A stretch of DNA of 64,000 nt, from positions 2,417,430 to 2,481,429 of the forward strand of contig NC_090613.1 of assembly GCF_004359215.1 (NCBI RefSeq), written 5' to 3'. The stretch comes from Bremia lactucae. Taxonomy: Eukaryota; Oomycota; Peronosporomycetes; Peronosporales; Peronosporaceae. The stretch's first letter is position 1. Every line of letters starts with the position of its first letter. Below are positions 49,047 through 60,749 of the stretch, piece after piece. A program made the translations under genes and the position numbers. The notes beneath the pieces are model-generated. The model did not search any database. It saw only the letters and a list, made by a program, of their open reading frames with translations, and was not told where the DNA came from.

Positions 49047-50340
49047 ATGAAGCAGTGGCCATTACCTCGTAAGCAATTGTTAGCGATCGACAAATTTTTC
49101 GATCGCTTAGCAGCAGGCCATGTGAGGGAGTCAACCTCCACACATAGCTCTCCGACCTTTTGTGTGCGTAAAGCAACAGGAGAGTGGCGAATTGTGCATG
49201 CGTTCAGTAAATTCAACGCTGCAACGGCACCGACTAAAACATCAATACCAGAAAAAACGTTATTATTGATGGTATGTCAATGGATTGATGGATGCATTCT
49301 ATTATATCCTCATGGATGAACAGGATATCTTATTCACGTCAATAAATTGATGGATGCACTCTATTATATCCTCATGGTTGAACAGGATATCCTGTTCACA
49401 TCAGTAAGCATCCCAAGCAGAATGCTATGGGAGTGGCTAGTTATGACACAGGGGCTTGGTAATGCCCCTGCGACATTCGACAGATGCGTAACAACTCTGT
49501 TGAGATCGGTGCGGGATTTCGCACCGGGTTATTTTGATGACGTCTTCCTTTATAGCAGAGCCTTAAAGGGAAAATTGGACGTTGAAGTACATTGAATCCA
49601 CGTCGGAAAGATTCTTGCACTTTTGCGTAAGCATAAGTTGTATCCAAAACTCAAGAAGTGTATATTTGTGCAAGCGAAATACTACTTTTTGGGTATATCG
49701 TGGGTAAACACGGTGTACACCCTGATCCGGAAATATCAAGGCGATCATTGACTGGCCTGTGCCAGTCGATGTTAAGGAACTGCGAAAATTCCTCGCTTAG
49801 CGCCTCTTTACATAAGTACTCCCACAATCATGCCGAAATAACAGTACACTTTTCGTCTTTGTTGACGAAAAAGGCAAAGTGGTCATAGAACCTGATTGTC
49901 AGCGTTCCTTAAGGGGACGAGCGAATCCTGATACAAGCACATATTTTGGCAATTGCGGACCATTTCATGTGGTCTGTGACGCCAGCGATTTTGCAATCGG
50001 CTGTGCGTTAATGCCATATGACACAGACGGCGCAGAGCGCGTCGTCTGCTATCAGTCGCATCAGCTTCAACCAGCTGAACGCAATTACCCAGAGCATGAC
50101 AAGGAACTTCTTGCCATGAAATATGCACTGGCTAAGTTTAGGGTCTATCCCTTAGGAGATAGACGATTCATTGTTTATACGGACAATCCGCCTTTACGCA
50201 CGCCTTAAGCCATCTCGCAAAGAATTTTTGGCGAGATGGTTGTTTATCTTCGCGGAGTGCTACTTCTCCGTTAAATATATACTAAAATGACTTAATGTCG
50301 TCGCTGATGCCATTTCGCGCCGGCCCGATTTATAGCTGGC
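49047..50340 (+). pseudogene. C2 reverse transcriptase and RNase H
   Basis: KQWPLPRKQLLAIDKFFDRL, RESTSTHSSPTFCVRKATGE, WRIVHAFSKFN, a 62-bp tandem duplication (49284-49407), SRMLWEWLVMTQGLGNAPAT, FAPGYFDDVFLYSRAL (YxDD about 49530). RNase H 49940-50330: FHVVCDASDFAIGCALMPYD, RNYPEHDKELLAMKYALAKF, RFIVYTDNPPLRT, LNVVADAISRRPD-like end. Confidence 0.83.
49284..49407 (+). repeat. 62-bp tandem duplication in C2 RT
   Basis: Two copies starting ATTGATGGATGCA (49284-49345, 49346-49407). Both carry the ATGGATGCAxTCTATTATATC segment that encodes the RT motif after the first Asp. Confidence 0.9.
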
Positions 50341-50459
50341 TGCGCAAAAACAGTGAGGATAAGCCTACTGGTGCAATAATCAATTGTGAACATGAGCCCA
50401 CCGTTGCAACAACAAGAGTTTCGTCGTCAACATTACTTTACGACGTTAAAGAGGATTTT

Positions 50460-51115
50460 CAAGAAGGTTAGGCTCCTTAAGGGTTGATGGATTATCTTAA
50501 AAATCCATCACAACAATCCTTGAATCGAAATTGTATCGATCCTCAACGGATCGATACACAACACACAATAATTTACTGCATGACACAACGACAGCTGGCG
50601 ACACTCCTCGTGTCGTCATCATCGCCGGTAATGATTTTTTATTTGCATTTACGCATCATGTATGGAAAACAAAAATATTGGTGAGAGCAATAATGCTCTC
50701 ACTAATGACATGATGACATCTCCGCAGTGCGCACCGGTCACAATGACGACTAAAACAAAACCGAATCAGCAGGAGAATTCCTGCTGGCTAGAGAAGCAGT
50801 GGTCTGTTTCGTACAGGATTCCATCGCTGGTGCGGTGGACCGACAGAAACGGAACTCTGACAAAAATGAAAGAGCAAACATTATTTCTTTGAAGTTAATG
50901 ATCTTGTCCTACTGTCTACAGAAAACCTACCAAAACATGTAGTGAATGTGGGAAGTGATAAATTACTGCCCAGGTATATCGGCTCGTTTCGTGTATGCAC
51001 CGCCAAGGCAAGGCAATGCGTACACGATCGAGCTGCCACGTAGGATGCGTACGTATCCTACGTTTTATGTCGGGCGTCTCCGCCCGTACCATCCGTACGA
51101 GGCTTCTTAAGGTCT
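50460..51115 (+). pseudogene. C2 integrase remnants and GPF-type C-terminal fold
   Basis: Only fragments of the zinc module are recognisable, and the catalytic core is missing. 50790-51110 shows VDRQKRNSDKNERANIISFE, VNDLVLLSTENLPKH, KLLPRYIGSFRV, NAYTIELPRRMRTYPTFYV and GRLRPYHPYEAS then a stop. This is the integrase C-terminal module before the chromodomain. Confidence 0.68.
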
Positions 51116-51240
51116 AAGGCGTACGTCAAAAGCCTGATAGTCTCGAGCCAAAGCATGATAGTCTCGGGACAGAGTCTGGTTCTCACAGACTAGACGTCCC
51201 ACTACATCCTCTAGGGATTAAAGCTTTTGACGAGCTGTCA
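51110..51240 (-). other. Antisense coiled-coil frame between integrase and chromodomain (C2)
   Basis: Minus strand: SLEDVVGRLVCENQTLSRDY then HALARDYQAFDVRLR. About 27 aligned codons differ from 24457-24585 at roughly five silent and five replacement codons by eye. The pol strand has stops here. Confidence 0.45.
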
Positions 51241-51469
51241 CCAGCTCGTTTCGAAAAAATTGATGTACCCTTTCGTTCGCCAGTTGATCAACCGCGTTTT
51301 GCGCACAGTTTTTCAACAGGTCAAGAAAAATACCTTCGACCGTCCCCGCCAACCCGCCACGATGGGATCGTTCGTGATCAACGTCTTCCCGTAAATAACG
51401 GAGGACGTGAACCAAGTCACGGTGTTGACTAGGGTTCGGCGATCGAGGCGAACCCGATACCCCCCCTCC

Positions 51470-51620
51470 ACATCCAGTGACGAATCGAAAGGTAAAAAGC
51501 GTTTCCTAGATGAACGTTCGAACGAGTAACCTCGTTTGTTGCCGAGGGCATGCACCCTTGCATGATAGCTGGGAACCTCGTTCCCACTGATGATGGACCC
51601 TCCGGGTCTCGTTCGACAGT
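51470..51620 (+). pseudogene. C2 chromodomain remnant
   Basis: KKRFLDERSNE then stops, LLPRACTLA, PLMMDPPGLVRQYDET. It aligns with the C1 chromodomain but is badly decayed. Confidence 0.55.
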
Positions 51621-51691
51621 ACGACGAGACAGCGAACGAGCTTTTCCCGCGCTCGCAAAAGGATTGGATGTTCTCAATTTCTTCGCACAAC

Positions 51692-52600
51692 TCACAAGAG
51701 ATAAGCGTCATCCAATGAGGAAATAAGGGAGTACGCCTCCTTAAAAGCATTGCCTGCACTCTTAACGCAGCAGGGACATGGGTATCTCACGAAAGGCAAG
51801 GCAACGCTGCCTCTCTGAACAGACGGTGCAGTGTGTAGCGTGCAACGACTACGGTCCTTTTCTAAGCCGGCTACGGAAAGCATCCAGTATGTCAAGCCAG
51901 GCCTCGCGGTCTATGCTTTGCACATTCTGTACGAAGGCTTCCCAAACTTGGAACAAAGGAGTATCTCTTTTGCCCGCTTGCATGTGTACCATCGATGCCG
52001 GAAAAGGCATCGATGAAGGATTCCATTTCGTCCTCACCGGACTTGTGAAGCCTGATGAGTCGAACAACGGAATTTGGTATCGATCGTTGGTCATACCAGT
52101 TCAAGGAGTAAAGTTGCCTTTAGAGGACAACCAGGGTTTTATTTTTGGGAAATATTGCGGTCCCTCTCCCGTCGGTTATGCTAACATTAACGCTAACATT
52201 ACTTTTGGTGTGACCTTTACGATCACTTTGTCCGTGGTGATGCATACTAGCACCACCAGTTGTCTGCTTCCCGAAGCAGGCTTTGATCACATCGTTCCTG
52301 GTGATGCGTACTGACAACGCCAGAGTTATTATCGTCGATAGAGTCATCCCATGATGACTCCGCACTAAAATGGTCTGGCGAGGTGTCAAACATCTTCGTC
52401 ATTACCTCCCTGGTTTGTCACGTTAGAACCCGTAGGTTTAATTGATGTGACCCGGTTGATTCGAAGACCTTAACAGTCTACCAATCACCTCTAATTGGAC
52501 CCCATAGTAGACGCATTAGCGCCTACTGATACATTTACATCGCTAACAGTTGCACTAAGCCGTGGCGACGCGCACGGATTTCAAAACCAGGCGCAATTAA
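51692..52600 (-). pseudogene. aORF-C2: gene antisense to pol, before the 3' LTR
   Basis: Read leftwards: NVSVGANAST (about 52525), TSIKPTGSNVTNQGGNDED, FDTSPDHFSAESSWDDSID and DNNSGVVSTHHQER, PKIKPWLSS, SGEDEMESFIDAFSGIDG, TPLFQVWEAFVQNVQSIDRE with AWLDILDAF (about 51915), then RGSVALPFVRYPCPCCVKSA (about 51775). Nearly every block matches C1, and the C-part matches B1. Indels break it into four or five frames. The opposite strand also has a long open frame (51778-52314), but that frame is not shared with B1. Confidence 0.7.
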
Positions 52601-52711
52601 AAGGTTGAGATAAAATAAATCAGCAAGTGCTAATTTACAGAGATAAATAATATTTCTCTCTGTCACTTTACATCAGTCACTATTGTGACTGTTGTATAAG
52701 GGGGAGGGTGG

Positions 52712-53164
52712 TGTAACGAGTTGTCCCGTTTCATAAATATTTTGTAGGAAGAATAATATATATTACTTCCTATGGGAGGAAAAAAATAAAGAAGTACAAA
52801 ATTATTATATATTATTATTTTTGACTCGAAAGTTTCAATATTACGAAATTTGGTAATATTGACGCAATACGACATTAAATTCCATTGATTGGTTGATTTG
52901 AGTTAAAATTAACCCCACCAATCGTTAGAAGACGCGATTACGCGTCGCGCAAAGAGGCGCATTGCATTGATAGTTATTAGTATAGTATTAATAGTAGATT
53001 GAAGATCGTCTTAAAAAACTTAATATATTAATACAGTTCTACTTATTCCCTATTCTAAAGCCGCAGAATTTACCTTTACTAGCTAAGCCTTCTTAGCTAC
53101 TTAAGACCCACCTCTGCACGTCGTGTACGTGAAGGAATCGAGGCACCACACCTTCACTGTAATC
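52712..53164 (+). repeat. LTR-C2, truncated
   Basis: TGTAACGAGTTGTCCCG to CACTGTAATC, about 450 bp, then cut by LTR-D of D6. The join lies at a short shared sequence (TGTAGG is present in both LTRs). Confidence 0.82.
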
Positions 53165-53890
53165 TGTAGGCGGGCGCTTCTAAGGCTGTCATGCACTACT
53201 TAAGCACACACCTTCAAGCACAGTGAGGGAGCGGTTTGACCCTCTTCTCTCACGCGCAGTGAGGTAGTTGGTTGGCGCCTAAGCAACCTCAGCCAACGAG
53301 CTTAATACCTTAGTACAAATTTCGTCACGGAAGCGGCAATCCGGCTTCACATGCACAGTCGTTAACTAGGAAGGAGTTAAAAGCCTAATTTTTAATTAAT
53401 ATAATTAAATAAAAACCTTTTCACCCAATCAAAAGATGCCATTTCTGTAGATGTGCATCTCTAACTGGCGAACGTATTTATTCTAAATACGTCGTCTCGC
53501 AGATGACGTCAGTCCCAAAAGACGTCATCCTATTTAATGTGAATGCACACACTTGTATAAATAGAATAACCCCTATTGAATTATATTTCTTATAAAAGAA
53601 AACTTATTTTGATTGTTAATGTCTATAATAGTTTTTGTTATCGTAAATATTTCAAAGTTTTATGATACCTTTTAGAAAATTTAACAGATGTTATTTAATG
53701 GAAGTCCATTTGTATATATATAATATTATTTTTATAGTTATTTTTTTTATTTCTGTTCATCACATACACAAGGGTGGATCACTACGTGAAACTCACCCGA
53801 GTGACAGGTCAATCACCATTACACGAGTTAATTGACCTTCTCGTATAATGTACTTAACGGGCGTGTAACAAAGGCAGTGAGCCCGTTACA
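53165..53890 (-). repeat. LTR-D, 3' LTR of D6, with an internal AT-rich insertion
   Basis: 726 bp against 526 for its partner. The excess is an AT-rich stretch of about 195 bp at about 53562-53757, between ATGCACACACTTG and CATCACATACACAAGGG, which are adjacent in other copies. Confidence 0.82.
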
Positions 53891-54052
53891 CAACCACCCC
53901 TCTCTAAAAACGATTTTACATTTTTGTTTACATCGTCAAAAGGAGAAACTAGGGGCAGTAAGCCGTCTACGACGCGCCGCTTACGTCCTCTCATACACTC
54001 CTTCAGCGACCAGTGTGTGCGCCAACTTGGGTGTCATCGCACGGCGCTCCTC

Positions 54053-54787
54053 ACGCCACCTAAAAGGGGCAAAGCTGTTAAATCGTCCGCAAAGACACAC
54101 ACACAACCCAAAACAGAGCGTTCACGCTGCGATAATATGCCACGGTTGCAACATCGACAGCTACTGCTGCTGTTGCGATGTTAATTGGACACAAAGATAC
54201 ATCCCACCGGCACAGTGAGGATGTAGATCCGTCGCTCATTGTTGACTAAAATGAGTCGACACCGTTGCCATCACTACAAAGTGGTGATGGAGTCAGCGAG
54301 CTAATGGGGAAGGGTAATGGCGCTATAAGGCCCATTTTTAATTCATTCATTGCTTCTTACATGGATACACCTAATGTTGCGAAGGAAAACTTGCCTAACG
54401 TCAACAAAGCAACTGTCTTGGCGTCTGCGCCAGCTAGCGCAGCGACCATCGATGAGAGCACTGCTTACAAAGGTGCAGTTACTTCTCAGTTGGGAGTAAC
54501 CCCAACATCTGTCGCTAAGACCATCCACAATGAGGGGTCTGACAACCGACCAACACGAAGCAGAATTTCTGCGCCGTTTCAAGCCACCAAGCGATGTGGC
54601 GAAACAACGGTCGCAGCGAATCAACTTTGATTGCTTGCGTGATAGAGAAATCATGGGTGGTATTGTACTTCCTGTTTCTTCTCAGCATTCTACTCCTGCT
54701 AGTCCATTTGGAATTAGCTTAGTGACAACTGGAGGTCCATCTCATAAGAAGAAACCACGCCCGGTACGTCGACGCGCAGGGCGTTGA
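54053..54787 (+). pseudogene. aORF-D, D6 copy
   Basis: Plus strand, antisense to D6. The D2 start ATG is ACG here (54053-54055): TPPKRGKAVKSSAKTHTQPK then TERSRCDN; shift; SEDVDPSLIVD, a stop, STPLPSLQSGDGVSELMGKG, NGAIRPIFNSFIASYMDTPN, AYKGAVTSQLGVTPTSVAKT, IHNEGSD; shift; AEFLRRFKPPSDVAKQRS, DREIMGGIVLPVSS, GGPSHKKKPRPVRRRAGR. The basic ends and the DVDPSLIVD and IHNGSD blocks match D2. About 240 residues, similar to D2. Confidence 0.7.
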
Positions 54788-54789
54788 CA

Positions 54790-55540
54790 GGTTCGCACTT
54801 CGGGTATCCTCTTCATTGGACGAGGATCTGAAGCTTATGCTTCACGGAGCGGTGGGCAAGCAACCTTTCAACAAGGAAGCGTTGGTTATCCACCAATGCA
54901 GGCGGCGCCCGATAGGAGTGGTGATTACGCCCACCTACTGGCGGTAGCCTATCCCGTTTCCGCTCAGGTGCAGAGCACTGCTGAACGACGCTCGACTCAC
55001 GGTCGGCGTCACGATCGGTCTCCTTAGACGGACGGGGGTATGTGATCTCTTCTGGATCAACATACCGTTCTAGACGACCACGTAAACGACGGAGTGCTTC
55101 TTCATATATGGTGGGAGTGCAAACCTATAATTTAGGTCTTCAACCTCCTCGGCCACCGTAAACGGCCCGATGAAACGAGGCAATAATTTTGTAGAACCTT
55201 CAGCGGTTGCAGTACTTAATAGTACTTTGTCTCCCACTCAAAACCATTCATTGTTTTTGCGACCATGTTGCGCCGCATATTGTTTTTGCTTTTTCTGTGC
55301 GCTTGTCATCGCGTCACAGACTTCTCTAGTGATGCTTATTGCTCATCCATATAGTGTTGAGCCTCACTCACGCTTTTAGCATCAAACTCGCTTGTGAATC
55401 TGCCGAGAGTTCGGCCATAGGACGTAATTGTCAATCACGAAACATCTTTATTGTATAGGAACACAGGCATTTCTTGCCGTGACTCCATCCTGACCACTGC
55501 TAAACCGGCAGGGTCACCAGGGCAAATTTCGGTCGTTGAC
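54790..55540 (-). pseudogene. D6 integrase C-terminus and chromodomain
   Basis: Minus strand: TSYGRTLGRFTSEFDAKSVS, EAQHYMDEQ (about 55350), LLPRFIGPFTVAEEVEDLNY, RFALPPYMKKHSVVYVVV (about 55150), then LVDNQRFLVERLLAHRSVKH with KLQILVQ and RGYPK (about 54880), a chromodomain with its Trp replaced by a stop. Confidence 0.75.
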
Positions 55541-55594
55541 ATGATACCCTCACGAATCATCGTCATTTTGACGAAACTGTTTCTTTCTCATGCT

Positions 55595-55876
55595 TCAGCT
55601 AATCCTGAGTCTGAGTGACGGACTCCGCCGCAGCATGGCTCTGTGCCTCGGACGCGGCTCCCGCTGTCCGAGCACGAATGCTCCAAACTGCTCCAACTGA
55701 GCAACATGTTGCTCAGGAAGACTGCCCAGGAGTCTGGCCAGGGCTTGTTCACGAAGTCCCTTCGCCATATGCCCCCTCCCAACGTTGTTCGGGGAGGTGG
55801 AGGAAATGACCCAATCGATGTTAAGGCTCAATCTCACGTACACATGCAGAGATGCAGGTCGTGGGAAGGATTTCAA
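55595..55876 (-). pseudogene. gag: D6 gag N-terminus
   Basis: Open 93-codon minus frame: MKSFPRPASLHVYVRLSLNI, GRGHMAKGLREQALARLLGS, LPEQHVAQLEQFGAFVLGQR. The helical ARLLGSLPEQHVAQLEQF is a plausible gag N-terminal coiled-coil. D1 and D2 lack this end, so the comparison is limited. Confidence 0.5.
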
Positions 55877-55887
55877 GTGCTAGCAAG

Positions 55888-56413
55888 TGTAGGCGGGCAC
55901 GTCGTAATGCAGCCACGCTCTACTTAGACACACACCCTAGCACAGCGAGGAAGCGAATAAATCAGCTTCTCTTACGGGCAGTGAGATAGTTGTGGTGGGC
56001 GTCTTAGTGACCTCACCCAACGCACTTAGTACTCTAGTAAGTGTCGTCACGGGAGCGGATATCCGGCTCCTCGTGCGGACTAAGTAGAAAGTTGTTTTTA
56101 GACTGATTTATATTTAATCGCATTAAATATAGATACCTATTTTACCAATCAAAAATGTCATCTCTGTAGATAAGACTAATATGAATTGCGAGCGTATCTT
56201 TCTAGATACCTCACGTAACGGATGGCGCTAGGCGCCATCCCTCCTAATATGAATGCACCTATGTGCATCACATACACAAGGGTTGGTCACAAATGTGAAC
56301 CACACGCGAGAAATGGGCCTAATTATTTTAATTAAGTAATTGACCATCCCCTTAAGTACACTAAGTGTACTAACGGGGACTGTGTAACATTAGGGCAACT
56401 TAAGCCCGTTACA
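55888..56413 (-). repeat. LTR-D, 5' LTR of D6
   Basis: 526 bp, reverse complement runs TGTAACGGGCTTAAGTTGC to GTGCCCGCCTACA. Best full-length LTR-D in the window. Confidence 0.88.
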
Positions 56414-56960
56414 GAGCCAATCTCAACTCTCGTGCATGAATAATCAAAAAGCTATTGATTAACTCTATTGCAAAGGAATACATGACTTATTGTATAGCCC
56501 TATTCTAACAGTTGAGTGTTTAAGCGATGATCCCAAGGAAAACATCTAATTAATTCTTAAAGTTTGTCCTGGATCTGGGTTCGCCAAAAGCCGCGTTTGT
56601 CACGGGTGAAATGGAACTGCCAAATTGCATAAACCCGAGGTTTTTCAGCAAGTGATGGGAATAACAGTTTTTTGGTTTGCGAATTTAATATTATTTTTTT
56701 AAGATAAAACTTGTGGGAGTAATAAGTATAGTAGGAGCGCTTTATTGAAATTTAAATGAGCAATTATTCTAAAAAATAGTTGTGCGGATATCAAATTTAT
56801 TTGTAGTATATCTCAGATTAGAGTTTTTTTACTGCCAAATACATTAATGCCCTAACGAAATTAGGTTTCCAAAACTATGACAAAAAGCTTTGGGTAAGTC
56901 GCAAGGAGAAATACACGCTGCACTTGCGACTGGAACCAAGTGTACTTGATTTAATAATTT
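56414..56960. other. Unassigned AT-rich stretch
   Basis: No motif, repeat partner or open frame of note on either strand. Confidence 0.5.
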
Positions 56961-57429
56961 CTACTGGGCGTCCTTTACATAAATATCATTTCCTATAAGT
57001 GAAAAACAATAAAGAAAAATAAAATTATATTATTTTAAATTTTTTGACTTAACATTTTTAATATTACCAAATTTGGTAATGTTATGGCAACAAGACAACA
57101 GTTTTGTTTACTGATTATTTAAGTTTATATCCACCCCGCCGATCGTTACTAGACACGATTGAGCGGTGCACAAGGCGACGCTATACATAGTTTGATATTA
57201 ATTTAGTAAAGGCAGCAGACGGAAGATTGTTAAAAGGGAACTTAACATATTAGTACAGTTTAATTTTCTCCTATAGTATTGAACTTTAGTAGCTTAGACT
57301 TCTCAGCTACTTAAGAAAAACTTCCTCTGCAGGCCAGTGTACGTGAAGAACCGAGGCATCTCACATTTAATGTTATCAGTGTAGGTTCGCTAGAATTGTT
57401 AACAGCTCAAGCGAAAGTGCCTTGTTGCA
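56961..57429 (+). repeat. LTR-C3, 5' LTR, with primer site after it
   Basis: Matches LTR-C from ACATAAATATCATTTCC through GCCGATCGTTACTAGACACG to the degraded hairpin CGCTAGAATTGTTAACAGCT and GTGCCTTGTTGCA. CCTTTTAGCAATTCGGGGTC (57430) is the degraded primer site. Confidence 0.75.
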
Positions 57430-57479
57430 CCTTTTAGCAATTCGGGGTCCGTTCAACAACCACGCACGTTCCATCTAAA

Positions 57480-58600
57480 ATGGACATGTTGGATGAAGAA
57501 TGAGGAAGCTTGCAAGCCTTTCAAGAAGGCTTTAACGCAACGCGTGAAAGGTTCACTCACTTGCATGTGACCTTGAATTAAGAGCAATCGAGTCTAACCG
57601 TAGGCGGGCCAGCCGCTAGCGCCATGTTGTTCGCTCTGCAAGAGATCAACATGCGGCTATAGCCTATTTTTATAAAACGTGAGCTCGATGTTATATGAAA
57701 TTGGCTACAGCCGCATGTTGACCTCTGGTAGAGCCCGAGAAATGTTATCCTTGATTCAACAGCAATGCTCTCAACACGCAGATGTGTTAAAAGAGCAGAA
57801 CGCTCAGTAGTCAGACCTGTTGAGACAGCAGCATTTGCATGCTGCTTTCGGACAAACGCTTCCGCGTTGACCCGAAAGCTTAAAGATCGAAATCAAAGTT
57901 TAAGGCAGTTGAAGGCGACTCTTTAATAAGTTAGTTTGACAAGTAAGACAAGGCCATTGAAGCTTGTCGCATCGATGACAATGCAACAAAAGTGAAGTTT
58001 AGTATGTCCAACTTGGCTGGGTATGCTTGTGGACCTTAGGCTTAAGCCTCACGACCCATATGTGTTTGAAACGTATGAGATTCTTAAGACCCGGTTTAGG
58101 CAAGCGTTTGATCCACCACGTTCCGATTTAGGGCTCGAGCAGAGCTCCTGGATTTAAAGCACACAAAGCGTGATCTTCACGCTTATGCCCAACATACACG
58201 ATACCTAGTAAGTTGTATCGTGAGATGTCCAATTGATGAACATCAAGGGTCTAGTAGACAGTTGTGTCAAGACCCACCTGTTTCGGCCCAAATTAGACAC
58301 GCTTGACCAAGCGATCTCTGTAGCGGAACAGGACGACTTTAGCCCGAAACATGCTTTCGTCCAATGGACCTCTCGTAAGTGGAGCGAGAAACCTCGCTCT
58401 TCAAATTACAAACGATTGCAAAGATGCAATCATTGTCAAAAGACATGGCACTTCGCCTATGACTGAAGTGCCCTACACCCAGTGCCTCGAATGATGAGCG
58501 AAACGATCGACCTCCAGCTAAAAATAGCAGGGGGCGCGGATCCGATGCTGACGCGAAATCGCAACGGAAGACGGACCGTCAAAATACAGTCGGGGTCAGT
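57480..58600 (+). pseudogene. gag: C3 gag
   Basis: MDMLDEE then a stop, matching the B1 gag start. Helical SLIQQQCSQHADVLKEQNAQ (about 57760), capsid pieces ETYEILKTRFRQAFDPPRSD and KRDLHAYAQHTRYLVSCIV. Open 58233-58466: CVKTHLFRPKLDTLDQAISV, AEQDDFSPKHAFV, zinc knuckle CNHCQKTWHFAYD with its last Cys replaced by a stop. An inverted repeat (57641-57664 and 57703-57726, 24-bp arms, 2 differences) lies near the start. Confidence 0.75.
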
Positions 58601-58689
58601 AGGTGCGCATTGTCCTACTAATCCGCAACGTCAAATGAACTTGAATTTTTTTTACGTTTTTACGCAAGTGCTCTTCACATACACATTGT

Positions 58690-59880
58690 GTGTCCCTAGG
58701 TAATGAGGTAAACTAATCCCCTTGAAAATTTTAGTGGCAAATAAGTTGCCACTAAGTCCCTAATCGATTTTGGGGCGTAAATTCATTCGACGCCAATTGC
58801 TAGACGATCGCAGGCTCAAGATCGTTGAGCTCGCTATACCTCTAACAAGGATGACAGAGCGTCTAGCAACTGGCGCATCTATAACAGTTAAGAAACTTGT
58901 CGTTGGTATCCAATACACGTAGAGTACGTTGATGATTTCATCGTATACGATTTTAATGACATATTTGATAACATCCTTGGATTGACATGGCTTAAAAAGT
59001 ACGTCTCATGGATCAATTCGCAGCATCAAGCCAAGACGATGCTATCTCTCGTTCATCAGATGACCATTTGATGAACGTCTTGGAGCGTTCACAATCGTGT
59101 GTGTGTCCTTCGAGTGAGAGTGATGGCTTTACTTGTGGTTTATTCGTTAGTACAACTGCACAAGACCTCAGTATGACGTTCCATCATACTCTGGAGTTCC
59201 ATTCCGACGGCTGCGCACAAGCACAGGCAGCGTCGAGATTCGACCACTCAAATAAGCTGAGTGGACCGAAAAGGGATGCTTGCTTTTAAAGCACATCTTA
59301 GAAAAAAAATTTAAGCGCCAGTATATAAGAGACAATGCGAAAGATATATATCGACTGGAGAGTCGATCGTACAGGATCTCGCTGTGGTTGTGCAACCACA
59401 GCAAGAGGCAGTTGGGGAAGTCACTCCTAAAAAAACAACCAAGGGAATAAATCCCCAAGAACCTGCAGGAATAAGTCCCCAGAAAGCTGTGGTTAAAGGT
59501 TTCCAGGTAAATTAAGATATAAGTCTCAAAGAGCAAAGTGAGACAATGAATGCCTTAGTAAACGACGGATCAAGTGTAGGCGCTTCGACTTAATTTTTCG
59601 AAGTTAACTTTGAAGATTACTCAATTGCCAACGGTATACCGAATCGATAATTGCGTAATTTGCGTAATGCAAAGTCAGACAGATCTGCGTTCTCGTCACA
59701 AATGACATGTACGTGGCCAATATTCGGTCAGCAATAGTATCTCCTGAGAACGAACGGGTTCTCAGCAGCTCATTGATGGACGAAAGTGTCCTCGATGAAA
59801 AGACGTGGATTAAGCTTTTACGTCTCAATCCTGGGAGTCGATGAACATTTCCCTAATTCGGCACTGTGCGAGTTGCCTAA
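58690..59880 (+). pseudogene. C3 protease and linker
   Basis: LKILVANKLPLSP, then RRQLLDDRRLKIVELAIPLT and RMTERLATGASITVKKLVVG resemble the B1 protease. The active-site triplet is not legible. The linker carries SMTFHHTLEFHSDG and SSLMDESVLDEKTWIKLL (compare C2 48830-48900). Confidence 0.6.
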
Positions 59881-59989
59881 GGTATTAAGGCACCCAACAC
59901 GAAATCGATCTGATACCAGGTTCGACATTCTGTGCGGCCACTGCCCATGAGCAAGTATTAGCGACCGGCAAGTTCTTTGCCGATCGCCT

Positions 59990-60700
59990 AGCACCGGGCC
60001 GTGTGAGGGATTCCGTCTCCCCACATAGCTCTCTGACCTTCTGTGTGCGTAAAGCAAAAGGAGGGTGGCGGGTTGTGCGTGCGTTTAATAAAGCGAATGC
60101 TACAACAGTACCGGCTCAAACGCTGATACCGCGAAAAGACGTAATCATTGACGATATGTCAAAGAATACCATATTTTTATCGATGGATCTGATGGATGAA
60201 TTCTATCAGAGCCTTATGCGTGATCGAGGATATCCTAATCACACCAGTAAGCACCCCAAGCGGCATGCTATAATAGTGGCTAGTTATGCCACATGGGCAT
60301 TGTAATGCTCCTGCAACATTCAACATATGTGTAACCAATCTGTTGCGATCGGTGCGAGATTGACGTCTCGTTCATAGCAGAGCCATGAACGGAATCTCGG
60401 ATATTAAAAATCCATCCTACTCACGTTTGAAAAGTTATTACACTAATGCGTAAGCATAAGTCTATTCAAATCTCACGAAATTTTAGTTGCTGCCAGCGAA
60501 ATACCACTTATTGGGTGCATCGTGGGTAAACAGGGCGTTCGTTACGATCCTATAAAGATCAAGCGATCACCGACTGGCTTGTGCCAGTCGGTTTAAAGGG
60601 ACTTCGTAAGCTCTCATCTTAGCGGCGTACTACTTAAGTACTCGTGCAACTATGCCGAAATGACAGTATAGATTTCTTGTGTGGCTCTAGAATCAGCGCT
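59990..60700 (+). pseudogene. C3 reverse transcriptase
   Basis: 60003-60305 open: RDSVSPHSSLTFCVRKAKGG, WRVVRAFNKANATTVPAQTL, IPRKDVIIDDMSKNTIFLSM, DLMDEFYQSLMRDRGYP. The YxDD region is deleted (sequence passes from GCGAGATTGACG to CATAGCAGAGCC near 60360). KHKSIQISRN-like and IPLIGCIVGKQGV pieces follow. Confidence 0.72.
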
Positions 60701-60749
60701 CCTTTAAAGATATCAAGCACAGTTTAATGTAATCGCCTATTTCTCTTTG

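Larger units (their letters stand above)
48360..53164 (+). mobile_element. Gy-C2: 5'-truncated family C element
   Basis: Linker, RT, RNase H, integrase scraps, chromodomain, antisense gene, polypurine tract (AAGGGGGAGGGTGG) and a truncated LTR-C. The left edge meets copia-side sequence. The linker at 48370-49020 matches C3 59300-59960, showing they belong to one family. Confidence 0.82.
53165..56413 (-). mobile_element. Gy-D6: 3.2-kb deletion derivative of family D
   Basis: Minus strand: LTR-D (56413-55888), degenerate primer site (TTGCTAGCACTTGAAATCC), start of gag, then directly the integrase C-terminus, chromodomain, antisense gene, polypurine tract (reverse complement of CCACCCCTCTC at 53893) and LTR-D (53890-53165). 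Protease, RT, RNase H and the integrase core are gone. Flanks do not show a matching duplication. Confidence 0.82.

Noticed and set aside
51778..52314. 178-codon plus-strand open frame opposite aORF-C2
   Set aside because: A similar plus frame exists in C1, but nothing comparable exists in B1. The minus strand matches in all three, so the minus frame is preferred.
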